Shown here one piece after another: positions 35,923 to 46,969 of a stretch of DNA of 64,000 bases. The stretch's first letter is position 1; each line of letters opens with the position of its first letter. The stretch is taken from contig JARYHS010008074.1 in assembly GCA_031002005.1 (NCBI GenBank), positions 347,286,932-347,350,931 on the forward strand. The letters are read 5' to 3'. The notes under the pieces are model-generated. The model did no database searches and was not told the DNA's origin. It saw only the letters and a program-made list of their open reading frames with translations. This DNA comes from Vandiemenella viatica (taxonomy: Eukaryota > Arthropoda > Insecta > Orthoptera > Morabidae). Position numbers and translations under genes: made by a program.

Positions 35923-36603
35923 CACTAAAAATTTTAAAATAACTTTATACCTTGCTTAGGTGAAAGTAAATCTAAATGGACAATATTTTACATTACTGTC
36001 ATTGAAATTTTTACATTAATTAGTTATTTTTGGAGTTGGTGCCAGCTGTCGCGAAGATCGAATTACTGAACTTATTTTGGTGTTAGAGACGAAACGGGGA
36101 GTACGAACAAAAATTCCCAATATTTTACAGTATTTCGTGAGGCAGATAGTGTTATTGTGGGAGACAGCTTAGGGAAACAAATTAACAGTATATTATTCAT
36201 CTGTGGCTCGGCCTTATTAGTCATCCAAGCATATCTCTGGCGCTACAGTGTCAGTTGGTAGGCTGCATCATGCAGTAAATGATTTACCGTTAGTATAATA
36301 TCGGCGTATCATCTGTATGTTTCAGTTTTGTTGAAAGATGTTTCTAGCATTAATTGTAGGTAAGCAGTAAAATGATTTTTTATGTATTATTGTTTTTATC
36401 TTTTTATTTTTCTTGCTTTCGCTGGCACCGTCTCCAAAAATAACTAATTTATGTAAAAATTTCAATGACAGTAATGTAAAATATGGTCCATTTAGATTTA
36501 CTTTCACCTAAGCAAGGTATAAAGTTATTTTAAAATTTTTAGTGCTTTTTTTTGAAGGCGGTTTTCATGTTTTTTTATACAATTATTTTATTTTTAAATT
36601 TTT
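35833..36603. mobile_element. Palindromic element with ~190 bp inverted ends, copy A
   Basis: The left part (AACCGCCTTCAAAA, an A tract, AGCACTAAAAATTTTAAAAT, CTTGCTTAGGTGAAAGTAAA, ending GGTGCCAGC at 36046) is repeated inverted at the right (GCTGGCACC from 36422 to GAAGGCGGTTTT near 36570). The middle carries GTCAGTTGGTAGGCTGCATC. A related but more diverged copy is at 58740-59520. The 43-base A run at 35879-35921 is a likely site of length error. Confidence 0.8.
35879..35921 (+). repeat. Poly(A) run of 43 bases
   Basis: Uninterrupted A homopolymer inside the left arm of the palindromic element; the right arm has only a short T run at the matching place. Confidence 0.95.
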
Positions 36604-36617
36604 AGTGGTATTATAGT

Positions 36618-36854
36618 TTGTTTTGTATTTTAAATATGCCGCAGCAGTTCCGATTTTGCGAAATTCCTGGTAGCTCAGGGATTAAAGCGCTTGCTTTCAA
36701 AGAAGAATTCTGTCTTTATATACCACAACAACTTCCAGAACGGGGTGAATTGGGTGTTGTGTTAAGGAATGTCAGTTTAAATTTTGATCCAGGCTATGTT
36801 TCGATCGTATCAAAACATCTGTTAAAACTGCTGGTCGATAACCAAAACATGTAA
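36618..36854 (+). CDS. Unrecognised small frame next to palindromic element A
   Basis: A 78-codon frame (an internal ATG at 36636 is equally possible). Its composition is protein-like, with GSSGIKALAFKEEF, CLYIPQQLPE and VSLNFDPGYVSIV, and without the homopolymer bias of its surroundings. I do not recognise it. The palindromic module just upstream is shared with a copy at 58.7-59.5 kb that is followed by a Pif1-like helicase remnant, so this could be cargo of a related element. It could also be chance. Confidence 0.3.
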   Translation: MFCILNMPQQFRFCEIPGSSGIKALAFKEEFCLYIPQQLPERGELGVVLRNVSLNFDPGYVSIVSKHLLKLLVDNQNM

Positions 36855-37029
36855 CATCTGGGCATTAATACATACCACATACAAAAGTTTGTCTCTGGAA
36901 TATATCTGTTTGCTCCAGCATCACACAGAAAATATAGATTTTTAATTGGTTTTCACAACATGAAAGCTTGGGATTCAAGTTGAAATTTGAAGTACATGTT
37001 GAGACATTATGACACATTTATTTTATAAA

Positions 37030-38975
37030 TATTATGCCATGACTTAAAAATAGCTTAATCGATTTTGACGGGATTTAAACTGTGGACTTTTGTAAAGAAC
37101 ATTGGAAATGGTGAGGGTAAAGGGGAAGATGTATTGGGCTTTTGTATACCAAAAGTAGACTGCCTTTTCTGATTGATTTAAAGTATACGTGTGTAAATGT
37201 CTATTGATATCAGATAAAACTCTAGGTATGTATAATAAACAATTAAGGGTGTGGAGACGAAGAGTAGTTTGGTTTTTTTAAAGCTAGTGTGGGTAGTATT
37301 TTTCGTTTTGTTTTAAAGTATACATGTGCAAATTTCCATCGAAACTAGATAAAAACTGTAGCTTTGTGTAAAGAACATTTGCAAAAATTAATTTGGGTGA
37401 GGGAGTGAGTGGTAGGGTTTTGTAAACAGAATGTAGACACTATATTTCTCTTTGTTTTTAAGTATACATGTGCAGCCTTACATGGACATCTGATAAAACG
37501 GTGGGTATCTATAATGAACATTGGAAATTAGGAGGGGTGGGGGTAGAAGGGAAGAGGGGTTGGGCTTCTGCAACCTAATTTAAACACAATTGTTCTGTAT
37601 GTTTTAAAGTATATGTGTGCAAATTTCCTTCAGAATAGGATAGAAACTGTAGATTAAAGGATGGAAAGGAGGGAGCGGAGTTTGAACTCTCGAAACCAAA
37701 TGTAGACAGTGTTTTTCTGTTTGTTTTGCAGTATACATGTGCATACTTCCTTCAAAATTAGAAAGAAAAGGTAGCTTTGTGTAAAGAACATGGACAGTAA
37801 TTAAAGGTGTAGAAAAGGGGATAGGGTTTTTTTTTTTTTTTTGAAAAGTTATGTGGACAGTATTTTTCTTTTTCTATTTGTTTTAAAGTATACGCATGCG
37901 AAGTTCAACCGAATCGGATTAAAATTTGGGTTTTGTACAAATATTAAGGGAAGGGGAGCTAGGGTAGTTTTTTTGGTCAGAAATCTTATCCATAAAAAAA
38001 TTACATATATATATGTGCCAACTTTCATAAAGATCGGTCAATTGGTGTTGACTGTAGCTTTCTAAAAAGAAATTGACAAAAATCAAGGGGGTGGAAACGG
38101 GAAGAAGGGTTCAGTTTTTGCAAACCAAGAATTGGCATTATTTTTCCCTTTGTTTTATACTAAAAATTTGCTAAGTTCTGTCTAAACCGGATAAAAACTG
38201 TGGTTGTGTATAAAAATTAAGCGGTTTGATGGGGAGAGGGGGTGCTTTTTAGATCTTTTGGTTAGACACCTTCTTAGTAAAAAATACATATAAGCACCAA
38301 CTTTCATTGTAATCGGTCAAACGATCGCAACTGTAGCTTTTTATAAAGAACACTGAGAAAAGTTAATGGGGTTGAAGGAGGGAAAGGGGTTGAGCTTTGG
38401 CAAATCAAATGTTGACAGGATTTTTCTCTTTGTTTTAAAGTATACATGGGCAAAGTTAAGTAAAAATCAGATAAAAAATGTAGATTTCTATAAAATTAAG
38501 GGGTATAAAGGGAGAAATGGGGTGGTTTTTTTATTTATTTAATTTTTTTTGGTCAGAAACCTTCTCCATGAAAAACTACATGTAATTGCCAACTTTAATG
38601 GAGATCAGTTAAATGGTGTCAACTGTAGCTTTGAATAAAGAAAATTGGCAAAAATTAAGGGGGTGGATAGGGGGATAGGGGTTAAGTTTTTTTAAACCAA
38701 AAGTTGACAGTAGTTTTCTCTTTATTTTTGGCTATATATGTCCAAAGTTTCATCAAAATCGAATAAAAAATGTGGATTTGTATAAAAATTAAGGGGTGGA
38801 AGGGGGTAAAAGGGGTGGTTTCTAAATGAAATTGATATGGGACCACTTTGGAGGTATACTCTATGCACTAAAAAAATTTCATTTAAATCGATTCAAAATT
38901 GGCGAAGATATCGCTGAACATACATACAAAAAAATACAGACGAATTGAGAACCTCCTCCTTTTTTTGAAGTCGGT
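37030..38975 (+). repeat. Old tandem-repeat-bodied element, same monomer family as 30-32 kb
   Basis: About nine diverged units share TTTTTCT.TTTGTTTTAAAG, TATACATGTGCAAA, ATC..ATAAAAACTGTAGC and AAATTAAGGGGGTGG. The first four landmarks (TTGTTTTAAAGTATA) are near 37180, 37308, 37453 and 37597. The block matches the monomer of the array at 30095-32236 but is far more decayed. The tail GAACATACATACAAAAAAAT is followed by GAATTGAGAACCTCCTCC and GAAGTCGGTTAAAA at 38975, an end I have the impression recurs widely in insect repeats. Confidence 0.8.
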
Positions 38976-39059
38976 TAAAAAATAATATAAAAAGAGGCAA
39001 TCAGATGACTAAGGGAACTGCCACCGTAGCATTAGCTCCATTGCAATTAAAATTTATAA

Positions 39060-39615
39060 TAATAATAATAATGACTTACATAGCTATTAACATGGTGGAA
39101 GATCAAAAAGGCAAGACTAATTATCCAGCTGAATTTTTACATACCCTCAGCGCATCTGATCTTCCCGCACATAAACTGAATTTATAAGTTGGTACTACGT
39201 TCATGCTCATCAGAAACATACCACCGCAGCTGTGCAATGGAACTAAACTTCTGGTGAAATCCTTGCACATTGAGGCCATTATCTTAACAGGATGTGGACA
39301 AGGAGAGGACGTATTCATTCCATGAATACCATTGGTACCATCAAACCTTCCATTCTAATTTAAGCTCCTGCAATTCCCGGTAACCTTATGTTTTCTAATA
39401 ACAATCAACAAGTCTGAGGGCCAGACGCTGGAAACCGTAGGAATTGATCTTCGGACACCATGTTTCTGCCATGGCCAGCTATATGTTGCTGGCTCCAGGG
39501 TGATAGGTAGGTCATGTCTATACGTATGTGCACCAATCAAACTAGAAATTTGGTCTACACAGAGGCATTGTAGTTAGCGACCTACCAAGTAAGGTAAATG
39601 TAGCATCTTATTTCT
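39060..39615 (+). pseudogene. Helitron Rep/helicase C-terminal remnant
   Basis: Plus-strand blocks read in order: NYPAEFLHTL, LPAHKLNL, GTTFMLIRNI, CNGTKLLVKSL, ILTGCGQGEDVFIP, IPLVPSNLPF, then LQFPVTLCFLITINKSEGQT and LYVAGSRV. This is the C-terminal part of a Pif1-type superfamily 1 helicase as found in Helitrons; NKSEGQT and GSRV correspond to motifs V and VI. Several in-frame stops (after HKLNL near 39186, and in the IP.IPLVP and LPF.FK blocks) show it is inactive. No Helitron 3' CTRR hairpin end could be identified. Confidence 0.85.
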
Positions 39616-39949
39616 CTTAAACATTGCTTCACTTACTTATATCGCAAAAATAAAATCCTTTCTAAACAATAACTTCTTATACTTCGAACAATAATTACAA
39701 CCACGAATGAGTACTGTTAATTTTTCTGGTAGCTTTTCTGCTATTTAATCAATTACATCACATTAAAATATGAATGAAACAAAACTCTTGTATATCAGTA
39801 TGAAACCGATCCTAAGGTAATAACTAATACAAAGGAAACTTTTTCAAGTTACAACTAATGCCGCTCCACGTTAAAAATTGGTAATAGAATAAAATGGGTA
39901 AAGAATTTTTACACATACCAAAGCAGATGCACGTGAAGCAGCGGGCAAA

Positions 39950-40440
39950 TGCTAGTTTCTTATATTTCTCATAATTCTTATATTTTATTTTTCATTTATA
40001 GTTTTTCAAAATTTGATTTATATATGTATCTTCACTCAGTTATTATTATTTTCAATGATAATATACTGTCAACAGTATCGATTATCGATCCAATATTTGA
40101 GCTTCCCCCCTCTCCCCTCCTTCATTACCATCTGTGCCGGCCGCACCATTCACCAGACGGCCATCTTCGTTTACATGTCTGACTTCGCCTGGTGTCTCAC
40201 TTCTGCAAGAATAAGGCTGTACACCAAAATATTACACTTTTCTTGTGTTCGTTTTTTTTATCGTTCCCAGCTGCCTTCATCTGTGGTAAGTGTTGGGTCA
40301 TATATCCTTTCCTTCCTTAGTTGTATTCTCCTGCCCATTGTTATTATATATATAACTAAGTGAATGTATTAAATTACATTCAGCATTTGTGCGATTATTT
40401 ATCATTTCCTCCATTTCGTGGTCTACAGACTGCTGGTGAC
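39950..40440 (+). repeat. Penelope-like pseudo-LTR copy, inverse of 29640-30094
   Basis: Shares TTTGATTTATATATGTATC, ATAATATACTGTCAACAGTA, CACCATTCACCAGACGGCC and CTGGTGTCTCACTTCTGC with the minus strand of 29640-30094. The two copies form an inverted pair about 10 kb apart in the DDX46 intron. Confidence 0.7.
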
Positions 40441-40449
40441 TGTTTTGAA

Positions 40450-41030
40450 GGATCTACTTAAGCTGATTTATTATTTCTGAAACTGCTGAAAGGGATTACC
40501 AATTTTTCATATTCACCCATTTGTTCCACAAGCTCAGCTTATGAAACATCTACACAAGAGATAAAGAAGCCATGATGTAGTGAAGTTATTATATTTAAAT
40601 TGACATCATTATAACCAAATGTCTTGTTCCTTTTTGCACATTTTCTTAAGTATTTTTCTACTTTCTGTAAATCATGTAACGGTTCAAATTGTGCCTGACT
40701 ATGAAAAAGGAGGGGGGGGGGATATTATTAAAAGACACATCCTTTGAAATCTAATTACTTGTGGAAGGAGGAAAAAAATGATAATTATAAAGCTTTAATA
40801 CAATTCACTTTTTTTTCTCACTAGATTTACAATTTTTGAGATGTTGCTCCCCGTACCTTTCCTTGTGGCTCTTACTGGATGAAGGGTTGGTACCGCCCTG
40901 AATGCAAACATTATTGAATTAAATTTCACATAAATATCTGAAATGAAAAAGTTACATTTGTTCAGTATCCTTAATTTTTAAAATAAAAACATTTGAATAT
41001 TCCTACAAATTGGGCCCAATTCATGCAACA
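40450..41030. other. No gene seen in intron
   Basis: AT-rich, with a G run at 40713-40721 and no recognised repeat or frame. Confidence 0.45.
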
Positions 41031-41039
41031 ACTAGACAA

Positions 41040-41260
41040 TTTTTTTTTTCATAAGTCGTTGGTCTTCAAACCCAGTATCATGATTTTGCTCTTTCATATG
41101 TTACGGAAGTTGAAGGATGTCCAGAATGTGGTTGGTCATTAATCGATATTTCACCTTCTTTGAAAATTGCACACTTGAGTTTTACCAATAACAGCATCTA
41201 TTTTCAACGTCTCAACAGTTCTGTAGTTTCCTCGGCAGGAAGGGAAACCTAATATCTGCA
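41040..41260 (-). pseudogene. Mariner-type transposase N-terminal remnant
   Basis: The minus strand encodes FKEGEISINDQPHSGHPSTS followed by VTYERAK, matching the FK.GR.SIEDDPRSGRPSTSVTDE linker of mariner transposases. Upstream residues (KTQVCNF in the next frame) fit TQVYEWF-like sequence, so there is a frameshift. The catalytic part is missing. Confidence 0.6.
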
Positions 41261-42257
41261 GACTTTTCTTGAAGTCTGTCATGACCAAAAATTAGAAATA
41301 GTTGAAAGAGATTCCTCAAAAAATTCACAGATGACAAACATAACCTTCCCAAGCAAAGCTTGCACACTGGCTCAAGAGGCATGATAAGGGGAAAAGAGTG
41401 CAGTACAGAAGCTCAGCCAACTGTAAGGCAATTCCAGTTACTAAAATAGAAAAATCTAAATACAAGGATGCAGAATGTCTTAAAACGAATTCATAAGTTT
41501 TGCATTATGATGCTTCGTAAGGGATTAATCACTTGAATCTACTTGCCCATTATAAGTGTTGGTTTTTCTTGTGCTATCAATCCTAATTTGAAGGGCACAT
41601 GTTTTAGGGTTAAGTATCACCATGAAATTACTGAGCTACTAAAATAATTTTACCACCATGAACATGAGTACTGTGTTAATTATAGCTATGTAGGTCAAAC
41701 TGTAAGTTATAGTTGCACAGGTTACTCATAAATTGGCACTGAAGACTGAATTTGCATCACACATCAGTACAAATCACACACCATCTCCTTTTTTTTATTT
41801 AGGGCACACAGAAAATAAAAACCTTTAAGGATCAAATTAACGATTAGCCTACCATTTTTTTCCATTTGATGATTGAGTCACAAAGTAACTTTCATGTTTC
41901 AATAGTTTAAACAGAAGCAGTGGCATTTGATGTGACACCTTGTAATAATATTTATCTTGCTGATCATTCATTTATTTTGTGTCACACTTAGCAAAATGGA
42001 GATAGATGCTGTAGATGAATAGCTCCAAAATTCTACCAGGAGACTTTCGGAGAATGCCACCTGCAAAAAGCAATATTTTCCTAAGTGTGTGTTTTAAGGT
42101 GGAAGTGCGAAAATAATAATTAATAAAACATATCAACAAATTTCATCCAGTTTACAAATGTATTAAAGCTACAATATGTATAAAAGAAATAGACAGCCAC
42201 ATAAATGCCACTGCTCGTTTTCACTTCATATGGCGCTTAATAAATATCACAACTAAC

Positions 42258-42374
42258 CTATTGGCCCATCAGTGTCTTCAAGTGGTGCCTGGTCCATGAT
42301 ATGTCGAAGCATTGGCAGAACAAATGCCAATGTTTTACCACTTCCCGTCTTTGCAATACCGATAAGGTCACGTC
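42258..42374 (-). CDS. DDX46: DDX46 (Prp5) exon carrying Walker A (motif I)
   Basis: This 117 bp exon encodes [20 protein letters not shown], then [27 protein letters not shown] is the ATP-binding motif I, and the RHIMDQ segment with the acidic loop before GPI is characteristic of DDX46. On the minus strand the acceptor is CATCCTACAG and the donor is G|GTTAGT. It begins with two bases of a Gly codon (phase 1) and ends with one base of an Ala codon, which joins perfectly to the exon at 17642-17842. The exon supplying the Q motif upstream is not visible; it may lie in the gap at 43247-44246 or beyond the window. Confidence 0.95.
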   Translation of the reverse strand, partial: DVTLSVLQRREVVKHWHLFCQCFDISWTRHHLKTLMGQ

Positions 42375-43246
42375 CTGTAGGATGCAGAGGAGAGATCTCA
42401 TTTAAGAAGAGAAACATACGATGAAAACAGTATATTTGAACAGAGAAGAGATGTGATTAAATGGTTTAAAACATAAACATGAGTACACAGGAAGGTTGTA
42501 TTAGTATCCATCATAAATCACAGTGTCCACTGTACTAATATAAGTTATTGATGTTAATTATTTTTACAATAAATGCATAGTCATTTAAGATTAGCTCATT
42601 TTTTAAATTTTTTTGCAGCACTGATATCAGTATTTAATGAACACACTCTGTATAAAAGAAATATAAGGAATTGGTAACAGGAAAGTAATGAAATATCTGT
42701 TATACAAAATTCACAATCACTGCTAGGCAATAATAATAATTTTAACAGCTGCTGAAGTCTTAACAATTAGGTTAGTATGTAAGTTCATAGCATTTTTGTT
42801 TCACATGTTGATAATCTGGTTGCCATGGGTTTATTTAGAGATTGTCTTTTTTTTGTGGAAGTTCTGTTGTTGGAGCTATGAATGCTATAAAATGGAATGC
42901 CAAGTGGATAAAGCCGAACATTTCAGATATGTTCTTCTGTTTGAGTTCAATAGACGAGTTTAAGCAGCAGAGGTGGTCAGGAACATTTGCACCATGTATG
43001 AGAATGATGCCATTAGAGGGAACATAGCAAGAAAATGGTTTTATTATTTTTATTTGTTAATGAAGGTCATTTTGACATTAGTGACACTACACGTTCAGTA
43101 AGATGTTCAAACTTTTATGAAGACTGTTTGGACTTATTAATACATGATGAACCTCATCAGTGTACTCAAGAACTGGCAAATATGATGAAATGAGATCATT
43201 CCACTTTTGTGTAACATTTGCTTTCAATGGGCAAGGTTCAAAAATA
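42375..43246. other. DDX46: No gene seen; intron 5' of the motif I exon
   Basis: AT-rich sequence with no second DDX46 exon. The plus-strand frame at 42842-43027 has no domain. Confidence 0.5.
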
Positions 43247-44246
43247 NNNNNNNNNNNNNNNNNNNNNNNNNNNNNNNNNNNNNNNNNNNNNNNNNNNNNN
43301 NNNNNNNNNNNNNNNNNNNNNNNNNNNNNNNNNNNNNNNNNNNNNNNNNNNNNNNNNNNNNNNNNNNNNNNNNNNNNNNNNNNNNNNNNNNNNNNNNNNN
43401 NNNNNNNNNNNNNNNNNNNNNNNNNNNNNNNNNNNNNNNNNNNNNNNNNNNNNNNNNNNNNNNNNNNNNNNNNNNNNNNNNNNNNNNNNNNNNNNNNNNN
43501 NNNNNNNNNNNNNNNNNNNNNNNNNNNNNNNNNNNNNNNNNNNNNNNNNNNNNNNNNNNNNNNNNNNNNNNNNNNNNNNNNNNNNNNNNNNNNNNNNNNN
43601 NNNNNNNNNNNNNNNNNNNNNNNNNNNNNNNNNNNNNNNNNNNNNNNNNNNNNNNNNNNNNNNNNNNNNNNNNNNNNNNNNNNNNNNNNNNNNNNNNNNN
43701 NNNNNNNNNNNNNNNNNNNNNNNNNNNNNNNNNNNNNNNNNNNNNNNNNNNNNNNNNNNNNNNNNNNNNNNNNNNNNNNNNNNNNNNNNNNNNNNNNNNN
43801 NNNNNNNNNNNNNNNNNNNNNNNNNNNNNNNNNNNNNNNNNNNNNNNNNNNNNNNNNNNNNNNNNNNNNNNNNNNNNNNNNNNNNNNNNNNNNNNNNNNN
43901 NNNNNNNNNNNNNNNNNNNNNNNNNNNNNNNNNNNNNNNNNNNNNNNNNNNNNNNNNNNNNNNNNNNNNNNNNNNNNNNNNNNNNNNNNNNNNNNNNNNN
44001 NNNNNNNNNNNNNNNNNNNNNNNNNNNNNNNNNNNNNNNNNNNNNNNNNNNNNNNNNNNNNNNNNNNNNNNNNNNNNNNNNNNNNNNNNNNNNNNNNNNN
44101 NNNNNNNNNNNNNNNNNNNNNNNNNNNNNNNNNNNNNNNNNNNNNNNNNNNNNNNNNNNNNNNNNNNNNNNNNNNNNNNNNNNNNNNNNNNNNNNNNNNN
44201 NNNNNNNNNNNNNNNNNNNNNNNNNNNNNNNNNNNNNNNNNNNNNN
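43247..44246. other. Assembly gap of exactly 1,000 N
   Basis: The run of N is 1,000 bases, a placeholder length, so the true distance is unknown. The frames that cross it are meaningless. Confidence 0.99.
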
Positions 44247-45830
44247 AGTCGTACTTATCGAATTTACATCCCGGTGACACAAGTCTGTGGCACGCAACCA
44301 AACGAGTACTGAGAGAGTACTCCTCGATGCCCCCGTTAAAGCTAGGCACCAACATGTATGTAACGGATGAAGAAAAGAGTAACATTATGGCAGATCCCCT
44401 GGAAAAACTTTTCAGCCGAACGTGGATCCAAACGTGGATGATAAACCTGTCCTGGCTTTTCTCAAACAAAACGCTCCTATTGTCCAAGGTCCCATCAAGT
44501 ACACGTCAGCAAGAGAGCTATTCTTACTAATAAAACGTCTTCCGATTAGGAAATCACCAGGCATTGATAATATCCCGAACCTGATTTACAAATATCTCCC
44601 ACAAACCGGCCTCCAATTCTTGGCAACATTATTCAACGCAATATTAAAACTTGGCTACTTTCCCTCCACATGGAAGCATGCAGTTATTACTGTTATTCAC
44701 AAACCAGGTAAACCAAAACACTCCCCATCAAGTTACAGGCCAATAAGTCTACTAACAACTTGTTCTAAACTATTGGTAAATATAATCAAGAGACGGCTTT
44801 CAAATTACCTAGACTCAATCTCCGCAATACCATCCTTTCAGTTCGGATTCAAAGCAAAACATTCATGTGTTCATCAGCTGCAACGCCTCTCTGAACATAT
44901 CCTGAAAGGTGAGAGCCTTCGAAAGCAAGAGGCATACAGCAGCCCTCTTTGTTGACGTCGCCCAAGCCTTCGACAGAGAATGGCATCCCGGAATTCTCTA
45001 CAAACTAAAGAAGCTCGATACTCCCCTGTACTTGCTTACCATCATTGAGAGCTTTCTCAAAAACTGTACCTTCTCCGTACGCTTAGGCAATACATTATCT
45101 GCTAGAAAAACTGTACAAGCAGGTGTCCCACAAAGCTCCATCTTAGGGCCCCTATTATTCAACTTATACATGGCATACATCCCGACATTCCGCAGTGTTT
45201 GTACCACCATGTATGCCGACGACACCTTGATTTTCACTTCACACACTGATATCGACGTAGCAGTAATAAAAATCCAACAGTCATTTAATATACTCTCCGA
45301 CTGGCTGAAAAAATGGCACATCAAGCTGAATACTACCAAATGCGAGGCCAAAATCTTCACACTCCGCCATCCGAGAAATCCCAAAAAAAACTCAAAATTA
45401 ACGACAAACTCTATCCTCTATCCTCTGAATAAGAGAAGCCCTCTTAAAATCGAGAGCGGATTGTTACTATACAAATCACTGATCCGACCCGCTATGTTAT
45501 ACGCATCGCCCGTATGGTGCACAGGCGTTCCATCCAAACTACAAAGAGAACAGTCACTACAAAACAAACTTCTCCGCACTATCTTAAAAGCACCATGGTT
45601 CGTATGAAACTCACAACTTCACAGGGAAACTGGACTCAAAATCATTAAAACGTATATTATGAACTCTGCAAAAATCATTATAAATAGCCTAGAAGCAACT
45701 CCTGGAACACAGTACTACAATCTAGGCCGCCGATCAACAACACAACCACGTCTAAAATCGTATCGTCTACCACAAGACATCTTAAGAGACGACGGGCAAG
45801 ATGCCATCTGACTCTCCTTGAACACTGTAT
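44247..45830 (+). pseudogene. Jockey-type LINE reverse transcriptase, frameshifted
   Basis: Right of the gap the first frame encodes LHPGDTSLWHATKRVL, the end of the linker between endonuclease and RT in Jockey-like elements. After a shift near 44420, the frame to 44955 has KSPGIDNIPNLIYKYLP (RT motif 0/1), HKPGKPKHSPSSYRPISLL and FGFKAKHSCVHQL. After a second shift near 44940, the frame to 45607 has VDVAQAFDREWH (motif A), AGVPQSSILGPLLFNLYMA (motif B), MYADDTLIF (catalytic YADD) and WHIKLNTTKCE, then YASPVWC. A stop at 45605 and a further degraded tail run to about 45830. Two or more frameshifts make it inactive. The clade is judged from these blocks. Confidence 0.9.
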
Positions 45831-45839
45831 AAAGTTCTT

Positions 45840-46149
45840 ATACCCATTTTCCTCTCATACTACTAGTAAAACATTTTAAATTATATACCATTATTATTAT
45901 TATCAATAACTTAACTCATACCTGAATTTTTTACATGTTATATAATAATAATTCAGTTACAGAGGAATCCAATTGGACTGACCTCAGGCCAGGAGATGTA
46001 ATCAATAACTTTTAGATCACAAAACTGTATAGCAAAAATGTAATTGCTGGACGTTTTAAATAAAACATAGTTATCAAAAATGTCTCTGCTTATACATAAT
46101 ACTGTAACAATGGAGGAAGGAAATATATGGAGGAGAAGTGACGTTAAAT
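45840..46149. other. No gene seen
   Basis: An ATTATTATTATTATT run at about 45886-45902 probably marks the 3' end of the LINE. Otherwise nothing is recognised. Confidence 0.45.
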
Positions 46150-46284
46150 CTGTGAAGCAGGCTCTAAACTCTCGCGCATGCGCAGTGACGGTAGCGGCGA
46201 TATTGCGATCCCAAACAAATGCGATGTTCACATTGTGTTAGATGCTGTGATTATTTCATTTTTAATGTGTATAAGTGTTTTATA
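46150..46284 (+). promoter_or_regulatory. CpG-containing promoter-like region with an NRF-1 type palindrome
   Basis: GCGCATGCGC at 46174-46183, flanked by TCTC and AGTGACGGTAGCGGCG, is the classic palindromic NRF-1/EWG binding sequence. This short CpG-rich patch stands out from AT-rich surroundings and sits about 100 bp upstream of the THAP start codon. I see no TATA box at a fitting distance. Promoter function is inference. Confidence 0.5.
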
Positions 46285-46355
46285 ATGCCATCTTGTGTTG
46301 CATACAGTTGCACAAATAGGCAAGAGAGGAAAGAACCTGGAATATCATTTCATAA
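46285..46355 (+). CDS. First exon of a THAP-domain protein
   Basis: ATG starts MPSCVAYSCTNRQ, and the exon ends GISFH just before a donor AA|GTAAGT. This is the canonical N-terminus of a THAP zinc finger (C2CH): MPxxC, four residues, C, then GxSFHxFP. THAP proteins bind DNA and include transcription factors and domesticated P-element derivatives. Cys4 and Cys9 supply the first two zinc ligands; the C..H pair must come from a later exon that I cannot find with confidence. The exon ends in phase 2. It lies on the strand opposite DDX46, next to a promoter-like CpG patch. It could be a real host gene or a P-element/THAP transposon remnant. Confidence 0.7.
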
Positions 46356-46359
46356 GTAA

Positions 46360-46960
46360 GTTGAATTCTAACTATCATTGTTGAAATGGACGGTAGGTTT
46401 TGCACTTCGGTGCCTGTCTATAAATGTTTAGTCATAGCTCTCAATGGGATTACTTGGTTCTCAAATTTTTGTTGGTGTAGTGTAGAAAATCAGCATGCCT
46501 TGCTATTTTGCACATAACAGGCTAGCATTACTTTTTAACGAGTGTTGAAAATGAGATTTAAAGGGGTGTGTTTTACATCGCGATTCAGTGAATTTAATAT
46601 CGCGCTTTCTTTCGTCACGTTACAGTTTATACTGACAGTATATGATGAAATTAAATGTGTTAAATTATACTATGCAATCTAGGAATCTTGATGAAGCAAA
46701 CGATGTTGTCCCTGCAAATACAGTTTGCTATTCAAATACGCGTGTTTGGGTAAGTCTACATAGTTTGATTCTGTAGCGGCAATTTAATGGAGATTGTCGT
46801 TAGGTCTAAATGCAGTCTGTACCAGAATGGTTTTGTTGTTCCATAAGGGACAAATAATTTATCTATTACTGTTAGTAATTTCATGTCAACCAAGTTAGTG
46901 ACAAAACGTGTATCCATTCTGCATGTCCACCATTGTGGCTTTGGCAGAATTAATTTTTGA
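46360..46960. other. Intronic or intergenic; no clear second THAP exon
   Basis: A candidate at 46683-46749 (AG before, GTAAGT after, open frame) does not encode the FP, W and C..H residues a THAP domain needs, so it is not annotated as coding. Confidence 0.4.
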
Positions 46961-46969
46961 TCCAGGACG

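Larger units (their letters stand above)
17843..42257 (-). other. DDX46: DDX46 intron, 24,415 bp, filled with mobile elements
   Basis: The donor GTTAGT at the 42258 exon and the acceptor AG at the 17842 exon define one phase-1 intron. The codon split across it (G|CA) gives the expected PIALIM residues. Everything annotated between 18 and 42 kb lies inside this intron. On the transcribed (minus) strand it carries inverted pairs of repeats that could fold in pre-mRNA. Confidence 0.88.

Noticed and set aside
43087..44530. Long frames of 350-470 codons
   Set aside because: They run through the 1,000-N gap and are made almost entirely of undefined residues.
46683..46749. Second THAP exon
   Set aside because: Splice-like ends and an open frame in the right phase exist, but the residues lack the FP, W and C..H pattern of a THAP domain.
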